DNA of 38,109 bases from Candidatus Lokiarchaeota archaeon (GTDB lineage: Archaea; Asgardarchaeota; Thorarchaeia; Thorarchaeales; Thorarchaeaceae): positions 1 to 38,109 of the forward strand of contig WJIL01000024.1 in assembly GCA_014730275.1 (NCBI GenBank). The letters run 5' to 3'. Shown here one piece after another: positions 24,996-32,611 of the stretch (position 1 is its first letter; each line of letters begins with the position of its first letter). A program made the translations under genes and the position numbers. The notes beneath the pieces are model-generated. The model saw nothing but the letters and a program-made list of their open reading frames with translations. It searched no databases and was not told where the DNA came from.

Positions 24996-25001
24996 GATAA
25001 A
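24996..25001 (-). promoter_or_regulatory. TATA box for the XRE regulator
   Basis: Minus-strand CCTTTATC is centred about 28 nt before the ATG at 24970, which itself lacks an SD: a likely leaderless promoter. Confidence 0.45.
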
Positions 25002-25111
25002 GGTATTCGTCAATAGTCGAAGATTCTGTTATTGAATCGCGGATTGAGAGAATGATTAGTCGACACCTCATGCCAAACGGGATAGACTATTCTAATCTTA
25101 GATGGAACCCT

Positions 25112-25139
25112 GAAAATCAATGAGAATGGTTGGTGGGCC
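25112..25139. repeat. Direct repeat copy A (tRNA acceptor end plus trailer)
   Basis: Matches 28810-28837 at 27 of 28 positions; the 22-bp core 25118-25139 is identical. On the minus strand it reads as the end of an acceptor stem, A73, CCA, and about 19 nt of trailer. Confidence 0.85.
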
Positions 25140-25173
25140 CGGAGCGATTTGAACACCCGAACTCTTGGACCCA
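25131..25173 (-). pseudogene. Truncated tRNA-Pro: 3' portion from anticodon to CCA
   Basis: On the minus strand the sequence from 25173 reads as anticodon TGG, G37, T38, anticodon-stem strand CCAAG, variable AGTTC, T-arm GGGTG-TTCAAAT-CGCTC (two wobbles), acceptor CGGGCCC, A73 and CCA. No partner CTTGG or GGGCCCG 5' half is visible in the next 300 bp upstream, and positions 27-33 do not match a tRNA. It is either a remnant of a tRNA-Pro gene, one end of an integration, or a trans-acting half; the break lies at 33/34, not the 37/38 typical of split genes. Confidence 0.7.
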
Positions 25174-25217
25174 GTATATCGGAGTTAAATTCGTCGCAAA
25201 TGCAATATCCTATGTCT

Positions 25218-26420
25218 CTATTCAATTTCTGGTGCAGGAGAGAGTTCTCTTTGTGGATTCTTTCCTCTCCGTCGAATAGCGTGGATTCCTCCGACAACAA
25301 CTATGATTGAAACAGCAGCGATGATGATCGATTGAAATAGCCGGTCAGTTAGTCCGTTCCAGAGGCGGGTGCCCAGCCTATCTCCAGTGGTCGTTCGAAG
25401 AATGGTCGAGGCGCCAACAACCCATCCATGAGTTAGATTGTTGAAATCCACTGCTACCATTCTTTGGGACAATCCTTCGGGCGCGGTTTGTTCGTACCAA
25501 TTGGCTCCCCCATCAGGAGTGTACATTACGTCCACCGTATCACCAACGATCCAGCCATGGTCTTTGTCAAGGAAGTGGATATCAGTACAGTACGGTAATC
25601 GGAACCCCCCAAATGGAGTCCTTTCAGGGACTGGTAGTTCCTCCCAGGTCTCCCCATCGGTCGTGTGGGCAAGGCGGTCATCACCGATTGCCCAGCCCTC
25701 GGTTTCGCTCACGAAGGACACCGACCAACCGCCCCTATCCGATGTGCTCTCCCAGGTTTCACCTCCGTCCTCGCTGTGGTAGATACCGCCAAACCCCATC
25801 GCCCAGATGACCTGTGGGGAGAGGAATTGCATCATGCGAAGGTTATCATTGAATGTCCACCCGAGAACTGACTCCCATGTGTCACCACCATCAGAAGTCT
25901 CATAAAGCATCCAATGGTACGCAGTCCATCCATGGGTTTTGTTGATGAACCCCACAGTAGTCATCGAGTAGTTTAGCTTGGTTGTAGAACTCTGATTCCA
26001 AGTTTGGCCTCCATCGATTGTGTAAAACAACCTTCCACGACCATTGATCCAAATCGTCTTTTCGTCAACGACATCCATAATCGTAGCATATTGGGAGCTC
26101 TTATTGTATAAGAGCTGCCAAGAGTCACCACCGTCTTCCGTGCCTAGGACGATGATAGTGGTAGGAATATGCTCCTCTAGTTCTCCTAACACCCATCCAT
26201 GTGTTGCATTGATGAACTCTACATCCAGAAAAGTAGCTTCGGGGTAACCATGTTCGATAGCCTCCCAAGTGGTTTCAGTCTTCTGAGCTGGTTCATGGTC
26301 AGCTAAGGTTGTTCCTGCAAAGCCCATTACCAGACTCGGAAAGCACAGTACAACGAGAAGACACGATTTTCTCATCGCTCGTCTTGATATACCCCTGTAA
26401 GAACTTCTCACTGGTGCCAT
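25218..26420 (-). CDS. Exported Asp-box (BNR/YCF48-like) repeat protein with C-terminal membrane anchor
   Basis: About 400 residues. A signal peptide follows the second in-frame Met (start MRKSCLLVVLC at 26375). The body holds at least five repeats of 40-60 residues, each with an F-x-x-x-x-HGW/EGW strand and an Asp box such as TEDGGDSWQ, TSDGGDTWE, SEDGGETWE and TPDGGANWY: a beta-propeller like YCF48/sialidase-type proteins. Near the C-terminus a single TM (SIIIAAVSIIVVVGG) precedes RRRGKN, anchoring the propeller outside the cell. Starts at 26420 (ATG), 26375 (ATG) or 26465 (TTG) are possible. It probably has a binding or scaffold role; catalysis is not indicated. Confidence 0.8.
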   Translation of the reverse strand: MAPVRSSYRGISRRAMRKSCLLVVLCFPSLVMGFAGTTLADHEPAQKTETTWEAIEHGYPEATFLDVEFINATHGWVLGELEEHIPTTIIVLGTEDGGDSWQLLYNKSSQYATIMDVVDEKTIWINGRGRLFYTIDGGQTWNQSSTTKLNYSMTTVGFINKTHGWTAYHWMLYETSDGGDTWESVLGWTFNDNLRMMQFLSPQVIWAMGFGGIYHSEDGGETWESTSDRGGWSVSFVSETEGWAIGDDRLAHTTDGETWEELPVPERTPFGGFRLPYCTDIHFLDKDHGWIVGDTVDVMYTPDGGANWYEQTAPEGLSQRMVAVDFNNLTHGWVVGASTILRTTTGDRLGTRLWNGLTDRLFQSIIIAAVSIIVVVGGIHAIRRRGKNPQRELSPAPEIE

Positions 26421-26524
26421 TTTTTCCAGGTCTCTCCTCACGTCTGCGCCCAAAAGATGAACCAATAACTACTCCAATTTAGCAGTTCGTATCTTTCGAC
26501 TGCATGGATAAGAAGATTGTCCTA

Positions 26525-28372
26525 TCAAAACGGTACATCGCCTCCACCACCTCCGCCACCTCCTCCGCCGTCGCCTATCGTATATGTACCTGTGTCGATA
26601 CCCAATAGGTGGCCATTTGAGTCATAGGCCTTCACCATCACCATCATCTTTGCATAACCCGAAGGATGTGTCCACGACCTGTAGTACTTGCCACTGCTGG
26701 GAGTGGAGTCAATACCGCAATACGAATACGACGTCCACGACCCAAATTTGGTCCTGTACTTCGCGTAGAACTTCACATAGTCCATTGGCGAGTAGTGGGT
26801 GACATAGGCCCTGACTGTGGAGTCAACGACCGAAACAGAACTAATCAATGCCGAGTATGGGACCGGGTCACTGGGATCGTTTGGGTTGTATCCCCATGCG
26901 ATTTCATCACCATCATTTATCCAGTCGTTATCAGAATTGGAGTCAGTAGGGTCGGTTCCATGAGTTGATACCTCATCATAATCGGAGAGGCCATCATTGT
27001 CCGAGTCCCAGTCATTTGGGTCTGTCTCATGATAATAGGTCTCGGCATCATCTGTCAGCCCATCGCCGTCCGAATCGGTCCCTTCAGTTGCGTATTGAAA
27101 AACAGTATCATAGGTGGCCTGATTATCCTCGTCATTAATCAATCGGTAATGGTCAACATCGAAATAGCTCTTATCTGCAAAAGATAAATGAGCCCTCCCT
27201 CTCGCAACTATCGGGTCACTGAGGTCCCCATGAATATTGGACACCAATGCGCTCAGCACCGGATCGTATCCGCTTGTTGTGTACCAGTTGATACCAGTAG
27301 AATAACTCATGGGGTCACAGTTCAAGCCGAGAATAAGTGGGCTCCATGGTGTCATCGACCAGTACACCGGACTTGGCCATAAGCTGCCATGGGTTAAGAA
27401 CCCTCCAAGTAGGCTGAGAATGTCCGCCCAAATGATGGTAGGATCTGCAAGAGAAGTACCAAGATTCGGGGTTCCAAGCATAATCACTTTGCCAATATCT
27501 ATGTTTGCAGTATCAAGCTCTGTTCGATGTAATGCGAGCATTTCACGAACAATGACGCCGCCCATGCTATGGGCTATGATATTCACCTGGCTCCCCGAAG
27601 AGAGATCAAGGAGTTCACCAGCGAAATTGTCGGCAAAATCCGAAAGCGTGTAATTCCAATGGATGTGGTTCTTGGCGTCCTCGTCAGCTGGGTTATAATG
27701 TTCAAAATAGCTGAAGTCCCTGATATCGGTATAATCTATGAGTTCGTAGTCGCGGCCTGAGAAATCGTACCTCATATCGAGAAAATCCAAATCATCACCC
27801 CAGTATCCGTGAACAAAATACAGGTATCGACCTAATGGGTGAAGCATTGTCTGTTGAGCCTGGGATACTCGATTGAAGGGAAACATCAGGTCACTATTTG
27901 AGCGGACTAGTCGCTTGAGATACCAACCAATCAGTATTGCTCCTGCTTCTGCGTCCACGTTCCCATCAAATCCAAATATATTCGAAGAGGGATCTGATGG
28001 GGAATGACATGCTAATATGACCGCTTTCTGTGGCTGTCTTGCAGCGATTGCGTCATATATCATAGACCATAAGATAAGGCCATTCGGGGTTTCAAGTCCG
28101 TCCGGTTGCCCATGCCCCACAAGCACAATCATGTCCTCGTGCAAGGGAATAGAATCCAACCTTTCAAAATCAGTCTCCACAGTTCTGACAGGAAAAGGAG
28201 ACACTTCGTCTTGGAGTGTTTTTGCAGCGATGCTGGTATTTTCATCCTGGTTGTTAGCCATAACAATCCATGCCGTAGGATGCAATGGTTCAGGCTGGAA
28301 TGTGGTGCTAATCACCGGGAGCAGTATCAATATAAGAATTACAAAGTTCCTCGCGCTTTTGCCATCAATCAT
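26525..28372 (-). CDS. Secreted multidomain hydrolase: caspase-like segment, lipase domain, thrombospondin-3 repeats
   Basis: 615 residues. Signal peptide 8-26. Residues about 30-180 contain VLVGHG (His87) and VILACHS (Cys122), a His/Cys arrangement like clan CD caspase/gingipain-type peptidases. Residues about 183-430 form an alpha/beta lipase: YFVHGYWG, AHSMGG (Ser269), VIMLGTPNLGTS, as in PGAP1/lactonizing lipases. Then come three DSDGDG/DSDNDG calcium-binding thrombospondin type 3 repeats, an Ig-like beta domain, and a poly-Gly tail ending GDVPF. The ATG at 28372 follows GGAG with 9-nt spacing. The protein is extracellular. The peptidase reading is inference; the first part could be an inactive domain. 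Confidence 0.8.
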   Translation of the reverse strand: MIDGKSARNFVILILILLPVISTTFQPEPLHPTAWIVMANNQDENTSIAAKTLQDEVSPFPVRTVETDFERLDSIPLHEDMIVLVGHGQPDGLETPNGLILWSMIYDAIAARQPQKAVILACHSPSDPSSNIFGFDGNVDAEAGAILIGWYLKRLVRSNSDLMFPFNRVSQAQQTMLHPLGRYLYFVHGYWGDDLDFLDMRYDFSGRDYELIDYTDIRDFSYFEHYNPADEDAKNHIHWNYTLSDFADNFAGELLDLSSGSQVNIIAHSMGGVIVREMLALHRTELDTANIDIGKVIMLGTPNLGTSLADPTIIWADILSLLGGFLTHGSLWPSPVYWSMTPWSPLILGLNCDPMSYSTGINWYTTSGYDPVLSALVSNIHGDLSDPIVARGRAHLSFADKSYFDVDHYRLINDEDNQATYDTVFQYATEGTDSDGDGLTDDAETYYHETDPNDWDSDNDGLSDYDEVSTHGTDPTDSNSDNDWINDGDEIAWGYNPNDPSDPVPYSALISSVSVVDSTVRAYVTHYSPMDYVKFYAKYRTKFGSWTSYSYCGIDSTPSSGKYYRSWTHPSGYAKMMVMVKAYDSNGHLLGIDTGTYTIGDGGGGGGGGGGDVPF

Positions 28373-28435
28373 TTTCGAAACTCCGTATTGTAATCTGTCA
28401 GAACATAATATAAACTCCCCAATAATGAAACACAT

Positions 28436-28809
28436 AACACAGATTGAAAGTGAAGGAGGAAATGTCTACGATAGTAGAATAGTAATATCCCAGCACGAAT
28501 TAGGCCGCTCTTGAACCCGCTGAGGAATGATATAGCCTTAGACAGATTAGATTACCCGAATGTGGGTATGACGCTTCATCAGTGCATTAGCGGGTTAAGC
28601 TGCAGGAAACAGGATTTAGCCCATTTGAAGAAGTGCTCAAACACACAACGTATCATTTACGAACTCCAGACGAAGGCCAAAATAAATATCAGCGTTGTAT
28701 CGAAGGGTTTGCCAACGAATACTGTAAAACTTATCGAATGAAGGGTTATTAGGATGCCTACGTGCGCCACTTAATCCTTTGGTTCATTGTTTTGGCGCTC
28801 TTTGGACGC
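28436..28809. other. Non-coding gap with one possible structured element
   Basis: No convincing gene in about 370 bp. AACCCGCT (28514-28521) pairs exactly with AGCGGGTT (28589-28596), and inside it TACCC (28553-28557) pairs with GGGTA (28564-28568). This could be a small structured RNA of about 83 nt; no C/D or H/ACA box set is complete. A 76-codon open frame at 28511-28741 has no SD and no family resemblance. Confidence 0.35.
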
Positions 28810-28837
28810 GAAAAACAATGAGAATGGTTGGTGGGCC
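28810..28837. repeat. Direct repeat copy B (tRNA-Pro acceptor end plus trailer)
   Basis: Partner of 25112-25139 with one mismatch. Here it overlaps the 3' end of the intact tRNA-Pro gene. The two copies are 3.7 kb apart in the same orientation and enclose the two exported-protein genes. Confidence 0.85.
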
Positions 28838-28937
28838 GGGTGAGATTCGAACTCACGCACGCCTGGACCCAAACCAGGAATCAAGCCACACTAGTTCCGA
28901 TAGGATGAGACTAACGGAATAGCTAGACCACCGACCC
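28829..28937 (-). tRNA. tRNA-Pro(TGG) with D-loop intron; CCA encoded
   Basis: Acceptor GGGTCGG pairs with CCGGCCC (one G-T), A73, CCA. Anticodon stem CCTGG/CCAGG with loop TTTGGGT gives anticodon TGG and G37. Variable CGTGC; T-arm GTGAG-TTCGAAT-CTCAC. After removing 28889-28920 the D-arm is GTCT-AGCTTGGCT-TGAT with G18 G19 restored, giving a 74-nt tRNA. Position 21 is T rather than the usual A, and the D-stem has a T-T mismatch and a G-T pair. A TATA box lies at 28970-28977. Confidence 0.92.
28889..28920 (-). other. tRNA-Pro intron in the D-loop (between 17 and 17a), 32 nt
   Basis: Perfect bulge-helix-bulge on the minus strand: central helix CTAG/CTAG (28926-28923 with 28894-28891), bulges CTA (28922-28920) and TGT (28890-28888), and inner helix TTCCG/CGGAA (28919-28915 with 28899-28895). 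Cutting after the second bulge nucleotide on each side restores a normal-sized D-loop. Confidence 0.85.
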
Positions 28938-28969
28938 AGTGATTCTAAGACATGGTTCTGTGAGTTCAC

Positions 28970-28977
28970 ATTATAAG
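28970..28977 (-). promoter_or_regulatory. TATA box for tRNA-Pro
   Basis: Minus-strand CTTATAAT, 33 nt before the mature 5' end, in the 53-bp gap after the GH31 gene; it predicts a leader of roughly 10 nt. Confidence 0.5.
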
Positions 28978-28990
28978 AGTAGTGGAAAGC

Positions 28991-31384
28991 TCACGTAAAG
29001 ACCGAGATTTTGTGGGCAGAACCATCGTCTACCAGCGCGATTTCCAAGGTATTGGTTTCGGGACTGTAGGCGGCTGAAAGCGGGGCTATATCTTCGTCAC
29101 CATCAGCAGAAACAAGCCCGATAGGAACAGACATGCCATCGACTTCTAACGAGCTGGGTTCTTCTGTAATAGCTCTGAACTCGACGATCAAGTCCCGGGA
29201 GGGTGGTGTCCAATCACCCTGTCTCTCAGATATTGCAACGGACAGAGTATCGGTCCCACAGGAGCTTGTTATTGTTGTTACAGCGCAGGGGCCATCTTCC
29301 GAAATACCGTCATCTTCATACAAGTCGATATGCCCCACTCCTTCTGGGTAGACCAGAATCCGGAGATCGCCTTGGTCCTCGTCGGTGGTTTGGACCACAT
29401 CACCTGTTGGAACTACTGAACCACCTTTGAAGTACACAGGCATGGTATCTAGGGGTGCGGGGACTGTAATCCTTTGACCGCCCTTGATTCGTTCACCTGT
29501 CCAGTAGCTGAACCAGGTTCCTGGCGGGAAATAGACACTGCGACTTTCGGCACCTTGGTCAAGCACAGGTGCAACCATCATGCTTGGGCCAATCATGAAT
29601 TGATCATCAATATCACAGGCAGCAGAATCATCTTGGAACTCAAGGACGAGGGGTCGCATTATCGGCAGTCCGGTTTCATTGGCTTCCTTCGCAAGAGAAT
29701 AGAGGTACCGCAAGAAGCGATAACGGAACGAGATGTATTTTCTAGCATAATTAACGGCGTCTTCACCCAGTTCCCACGGCTCTTGACGTGCTGTATGAAT
29801 CCGCGTATGATTCCGTGAAAACGGATAGAGACTACCCAGCTGATACCACCGGATCAACAGCTCTTCTGTCACATCATCGCTGAAGCCACCGATATCAGCA
29901 CCACAGAATGGTATACCTGATAGTCCCAAGTTAAGCAGCATCGGAATGGAGAGAGCCAAGTATTCCCAAGTGGAGTGATTATCCCCCGTCCAAGTAGCTG
30001 CATAGCGTTGATACCCAGCATAACCTGCTCGAGTCAGTATGACGGGGCGTTCATCGGGAAAAACCGCCTTGAGTCCATCGAAGACCGCACGCATCATATC
30101 GAGTGCGTATCTATTCCGCATTCGTGGTTCCCAAGGCGTGCCCTTGTGGTCGACAACGTCGTCCATTGAATACTCCTCTCGCATCCCTGGATACATACAG
30201 TGGCTGGGTTCATTCATGTCCAACCAGCTTGCGTTACTCACACCCGATTCCATGAAACCTTCATATTGGGAACCAAACCAATCACGCACTTCCTCACGAG
30301 CAAAATCAGGGAAGACCGTTCTTCCAGGCCAGACCAGTCCAATATATTCGCTGCCATCTTCATTTTTGAGGAAGAAATCATGCGTACTGCCTTCGTCGTA
30401 CAGGTCATACCCCTCCTCCAATTTGACTCCCGGATCGATGATAGTCATAACATGATAATCAAGTCTGTTCAGCGCCTGAACAAACTCGCGCGGATTAGGA
30501 AAAATCTCGGGATTCCATGTGAAGATTTTGAAATCGTGCATATATCCGATATCAAGTGTGATAGTATCGCACGGAATCTTGTGTTGTCTGAACCCCTTTG
30601 CTACCTCCAGCAGTTCCTCTTGGCCCTCATACAGCTCCCACCGAGACCAGTGATGCCCCAAAGCCCACCGAGGCATGAAATATGGTCGGCCGGTAAGCCA
30701 CGTATATCCCTCCAGCACCTCTGAGATTGAAGGCCCCAGAATGAGGTAATAGTCAACTGGGCCTCCGGGAGCACCAAAGGAATAGAAATCGTCACTTTCT
30801 TTCTTGAAGTCAAATTGTGTTCGGAAGGTATTATCAAGGAATACGCCATGTGCAATTTTGTCGCGTAACGTGATGAAGAAAGGAACACTCTGATAGAGTG
30901 GATCTGTTTCAGAGTCATAATGGGGATTATCATTGTTCCACATTTCGTAATGCAGGCCCGATTTATCAAGCCCATTTGTTTTTTCACCAAGACCGTAGAA
31001 ATGCTCATCTCCGGCACTCTTCATACTGCATGTGAAGCCTGCATCTTGCCAAGTCAGACCGAAACTAGCCAAAGATTCAGTAATGATTGACCCATCTTTA
31101 TCTTTCAGCCGAAAGATGCCATCGTCTAGAGTAACCGTTAGTGTAAACTCGTCTCCCGAAATTACAGATACATCGTTTTCGATACGTATATCAAGTGAAA
31201 CGTTTTGTTGTTTTTCAAGAACTGCAACAGATTGCTCTTCTCTGTAAGATTCATCTTGCGTCATCTGGACTCTGACGATTTTTGGAGAGAGTACTGTGAT
31301 TCTTGCCGTTCCGTTTTCACAAGTATACTCGATCCGATTCTGGTGGATATCAGTTTCCTGAAGTGCTCCTAGCTTCGGGGACAT
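28991..31384 (-). CDS. Glycoside hydrolase family 31 (alpha-glucosidase/alpha-xylosidase-like)
   Basis: About 797 residues, full family length. An N-terminal beta domain includes FYGLGEKTNGLD; the catalytic barrel has the nucleophile Asp in SWLDMNEPS and the acid/base Asp in TWTGDNHSTWEYL, plus GIPFCGADIGGF and PFSRNHTRIHT; C-terminal beta domains follow. It cleaves alpha-linked glucose or xylose from non-reducing ends. There is no signal peptide, so it is intracellular and would act on imported oligosaccharides or storage glycan. ATG 31384 is chosen; a GTG lies 4 codons upstream. SD is weak. No sugar transporter is adjacent. Confidence 0.95.
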   Translation of the reverse strand: MSPKLGALQETDIHQNRIEYTCENGTARITVLSPKIVRVQMTQDESYREEQSVAVLEKQQNVSLDIRIENDVSVISGDEFTLTVTLDDGIFRLKDKDGSIITESLASFGLTWQDAGFTCSMKSAGDEHFYGLGEKTNGLDKSGLHYEMWNNDNPHYDSETDPLYQSVPFFITLRDKIAHGVFLDNTFRTQFDFKKESDDFYSFGAPGGPVDYYLILGPSISEVLEGYTWLTGRPYFMPRWALGHHWSRWELYEGQEELLEVAKGFRQHKIPCDTITLDIGYMHDFKIFTWNPEIFPNPREFVQALNRLDYHVMTIIDPGVKLEEGYDLYDEGSTHDFFLKNEDGSEYIGLVWPGRTVFPDFAREEVRDWFGSQYEGFMESGVSNASWLDMNEPSHCMYPGMREEYSMDDVVDHKGTPWEPRMRNRYALDMMRAVFDGLKAVFPDERPVILTRAGYAGYQRYAATWTGDNHSTWEYLALSIPMLLNLGLSGIPFCGADIGGFSDDVTEELLIRWYQLGSLYPFSRNHTRIHTARQEPWELGEDAVNYARKYISFRYRFLRYLYSLAKEANETGLPIMRPLVLEFQDDSAACDIDDQFMIGPSMMVAPVLDQGAESRSVYFPPGTWFSYWTGERIKGGQRITVPAPLDTMPVYFKGGSVVPTGDVVQTTDEDQGDLRILVYPEGVGHIDLYEDDGISEDGPCAVTTITSSCGTDTLSVAISERQGDWTPPSRDLIVEFRAITEEPSSLEVDGMSVPIGLVSADGDEDIAPLSAAYSPETNTLEIALVDDGSAHKISVFT

Positions 31385-31489
31385 TGACAGTATCACTACA
31401 TCGAGGTCAGGGTAAGGCCTTTTTTCTATTGCGAAATTGTATTTGATAACAAAAAGGTCAAATAGCTTCTAATAGCGAGCTTATGTGAG

Positions 31490-31702
31490 TTGGGAAAGTT
31501 GAGTTTACTCGGGCCTGACGATTTCGACAAGGACCGAAAAGAGCGTATCAAAAAGCTTGCACGAGATCTATCGCCTGCAGTAAGGAAGGAACTCGACAAA
31601 TTACTTAATAAGAAAGATTTGCCAGACGCACGGCGGAAAATTAGGGAACTCGTCGGACCAGAAAGAGCGAAACGATTGCTGAATGAAAATAGCAGCGAAT
31701 AA
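31490..31702 (+). CDS. Small charged helical protein, unknown function
   Basis: 70 residues starting at TTG 31490 (or TTG 31499). It is rich in Lys, Arg, Asp, Glu and Leu, with two probable helices around RKELDKLLNKKD and DARRKIRELVGPERAKRLL. No family recognised. Coding is supported by regular amphipathic composition and by its position directly before the small membrane-protein gene on the same strand; no clear SD. It could be a nucleic-acid-binding or coiled-coil protein, but this is not shown. Confidence 0.5.
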   Translation: MGKLSLLGPDDFDKDRKERIKKLARDLSPAVRKELDKLLNKKDLPDARRKIRELVGPERAKRLLNENSSE

Positions 31703-31706
31703 CAAC

Positions 31707-31766
31707 ATGAGGAATTCTGATGACCATACCAACACCGTGAGGCTTTCCAGGAGGGAGGATTCCTGA
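31707..31766 (+). CDS. 19-codon open frame overlapping the next gene by CTGA
   Basis: ATG 31707 opens 4 nt after the preceding stop and runs M-R-N-S-D-D-H-T-N-T to TGA 31764-31766, which overlaps the apparent CTG start of the next gene. It is either a short leader peptide or, if one base is missing or extra near 31750-31765, the true N-terminus of the membrane protein. Confidence 0.35.
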   Translation: MRNSDDHTNTVRLSRREDS

Positions 31767-32143
31767 ATTCTGAAACTGAAGAAGTCGACTTAACCCCACG
31801 GGTAGCTAGAAGTACGAATGTCAAGTTATCTATCATTCGAACCCTTGAGGCCGAAAAGCGAACGCATCTTGCTGAACTACGCACTGGGACTGCAATCCTA
31901 GCCATTCCGATGTCTTTGCTGACAATACTGATTGCAACATCAAACTACTATGACTTGGCCAGTGTCATGGTGTTCATCGTAGGCCTTGTAGCTGGGATTA
32001 TTGGTTTGACAGTTATTGGTACCTTCTTTATTTACCGCTCACTCAAACGGATTAGAAAAACGGAACAGCTTCGGGATGTGGCCTGTGCTGAGACTTCCGA
32101 AATCGCAGAAAACGGCTATGTTCTCGACCACCGCTTTGAGTAG
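31763..32143 (+). CDS. Small two-TM membrane protein, apparent CTG start
   Basis: 126 residues if read from CTG 31763: a hydrophilic segment, then AEKRTHLAELRTGTAILAIP, reminiscent of the ERT-x-LA-x-RT motif of DUF202-type proteins, followed by two TM segments (about residues 46-65 and 72-95) and a basic SLKRIRKTE. The first in-frame ATG (31910) would delete most of TM1. No ATG, GTG or TTG exists in frame back to the stop at 31721, but GGAGGGAGG sits at ideal distance from the CTG, which overlaps the stop of the 19-codon frame. Function unknown. Confidence 0.6.
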   Translation: MNSETEEVDLTPRVARSTNVKLSIIRTLEAEKRTHLAELRTGTAILAIPMSLLTILIATSNYYDLASVMVFIVGLVAGIIGLTVIGTFFIYRSLKRIRKTEQLRDVACAETSEIAENGYVLDHRFE

Positions 32144-32333
32144 GCAACTAGTCGCTCGGAATGGCACAATATTTTCAAAAAATTCACTAAACACTCGTTC
32201 GCTCGAACCCGCGGCCTCTTGTCGACTATTTTATAAACCTATACTATTAAAAAATCATCTATTCTATATGTCTAATGAGTCTGTGAATAGCACTAATTTT
32301 CAAATGTCATACCTTGAGTAAGTCAAGAAATAA
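32144..32333. other. Non-coding gap with a good TATA-like element
   Basis: TTTTATAAACC at about 32229-32239 is a strong TATA-like sequence, but no gene or recognisable RNA follows on either strand before the tRNA-Thr trailer. A short unannotated RNA is possible; otherwise nothing is seen. Confidence 0.3.
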
Positions 32334-32440
32334 TGGAGCCTCAGGCGAGATTTGAACTCGCGGCCTCATCCTTTTCGGCTAGTCCGGAAATCGGACGTCC
32401 ATACCAAGGATGCGATCTAACCAGGCTGAGCTACTGAGGC
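32334..32440 (-). tRNA. tRNA-Thr(GGT) with canonical intron; CCA encoded
   Basis: Acceptor GCCTCAG/CTGAGGC pairs fully; T73 and CCA follow. D-arm GCTC-AGCCTGGTTA-GATC (C11-T24 mismatch), anticodon stem CATCC/GGATG, loop TTGGTA plus A38 with anticodon GGT, variable AGGCC, T-arm GCGAG-TTCAAAT-CTCGC. The intron 32373-32401 splits positions 37 and 38. Confidence 0.95.
32373..32401 (-). other. tRNA-Thr intron (37/38), 29 nt
   Basis: The central helix TTGG (positions 32-35) pairs with CCGA near the intron 3' end; bulges are TAT and AAA. Inside, GTCCG/CGGAC forms a hairpin. This is the standard archaeal location. Confidence 0.9.
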
Positions 32441-32611
32441 TTGCATCGTGAACCGGTCCACATGAATGTAGACCGAGGCACAGCGCTCTCGGCTATTGCA
32501 ACGGCCTTAAAGTTTTCTACTTGTAACTCAGAATCCGCACCTAAAGGCTTTATGAAGAGGGTCCATGTTTCAGATTACGGCGGATGTCTTAAACGAAACA
32601 AGGTAGATTGT
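32441..32611. promoter_or_regulatory. Divergent promoter region of tRNA-Thr and mch
   Basis: 171 bp without a gene. CTTTATGAA at about 32549-32557 is a plausible TATA box for mch; on the minus strand ACTTTAAGG near 32505 is the only TATA-like candidate for tRNA-Thr. Confidence 0.3.

Noticed and set aside
28511-28741. 76-codon frame in the gap before tRNA-Pro
   Set aside because: No SD, no promoter-like element at suitable distance, no recognisable fold; it spans the possible structured element.
25118-28837. Calling the segment a mobile element outright
   Set aside because: No integrase, transposase or recombinase is present, and the tRNA parts of the two ends have diverged; only the repeat and the fragment are certain.
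31426-31905. 159-codon leftward frame over the small genes
   Set aside because: It is antisense to two better rightward frames; its Ser/Arg-rich composition is typical of a shadow frame.
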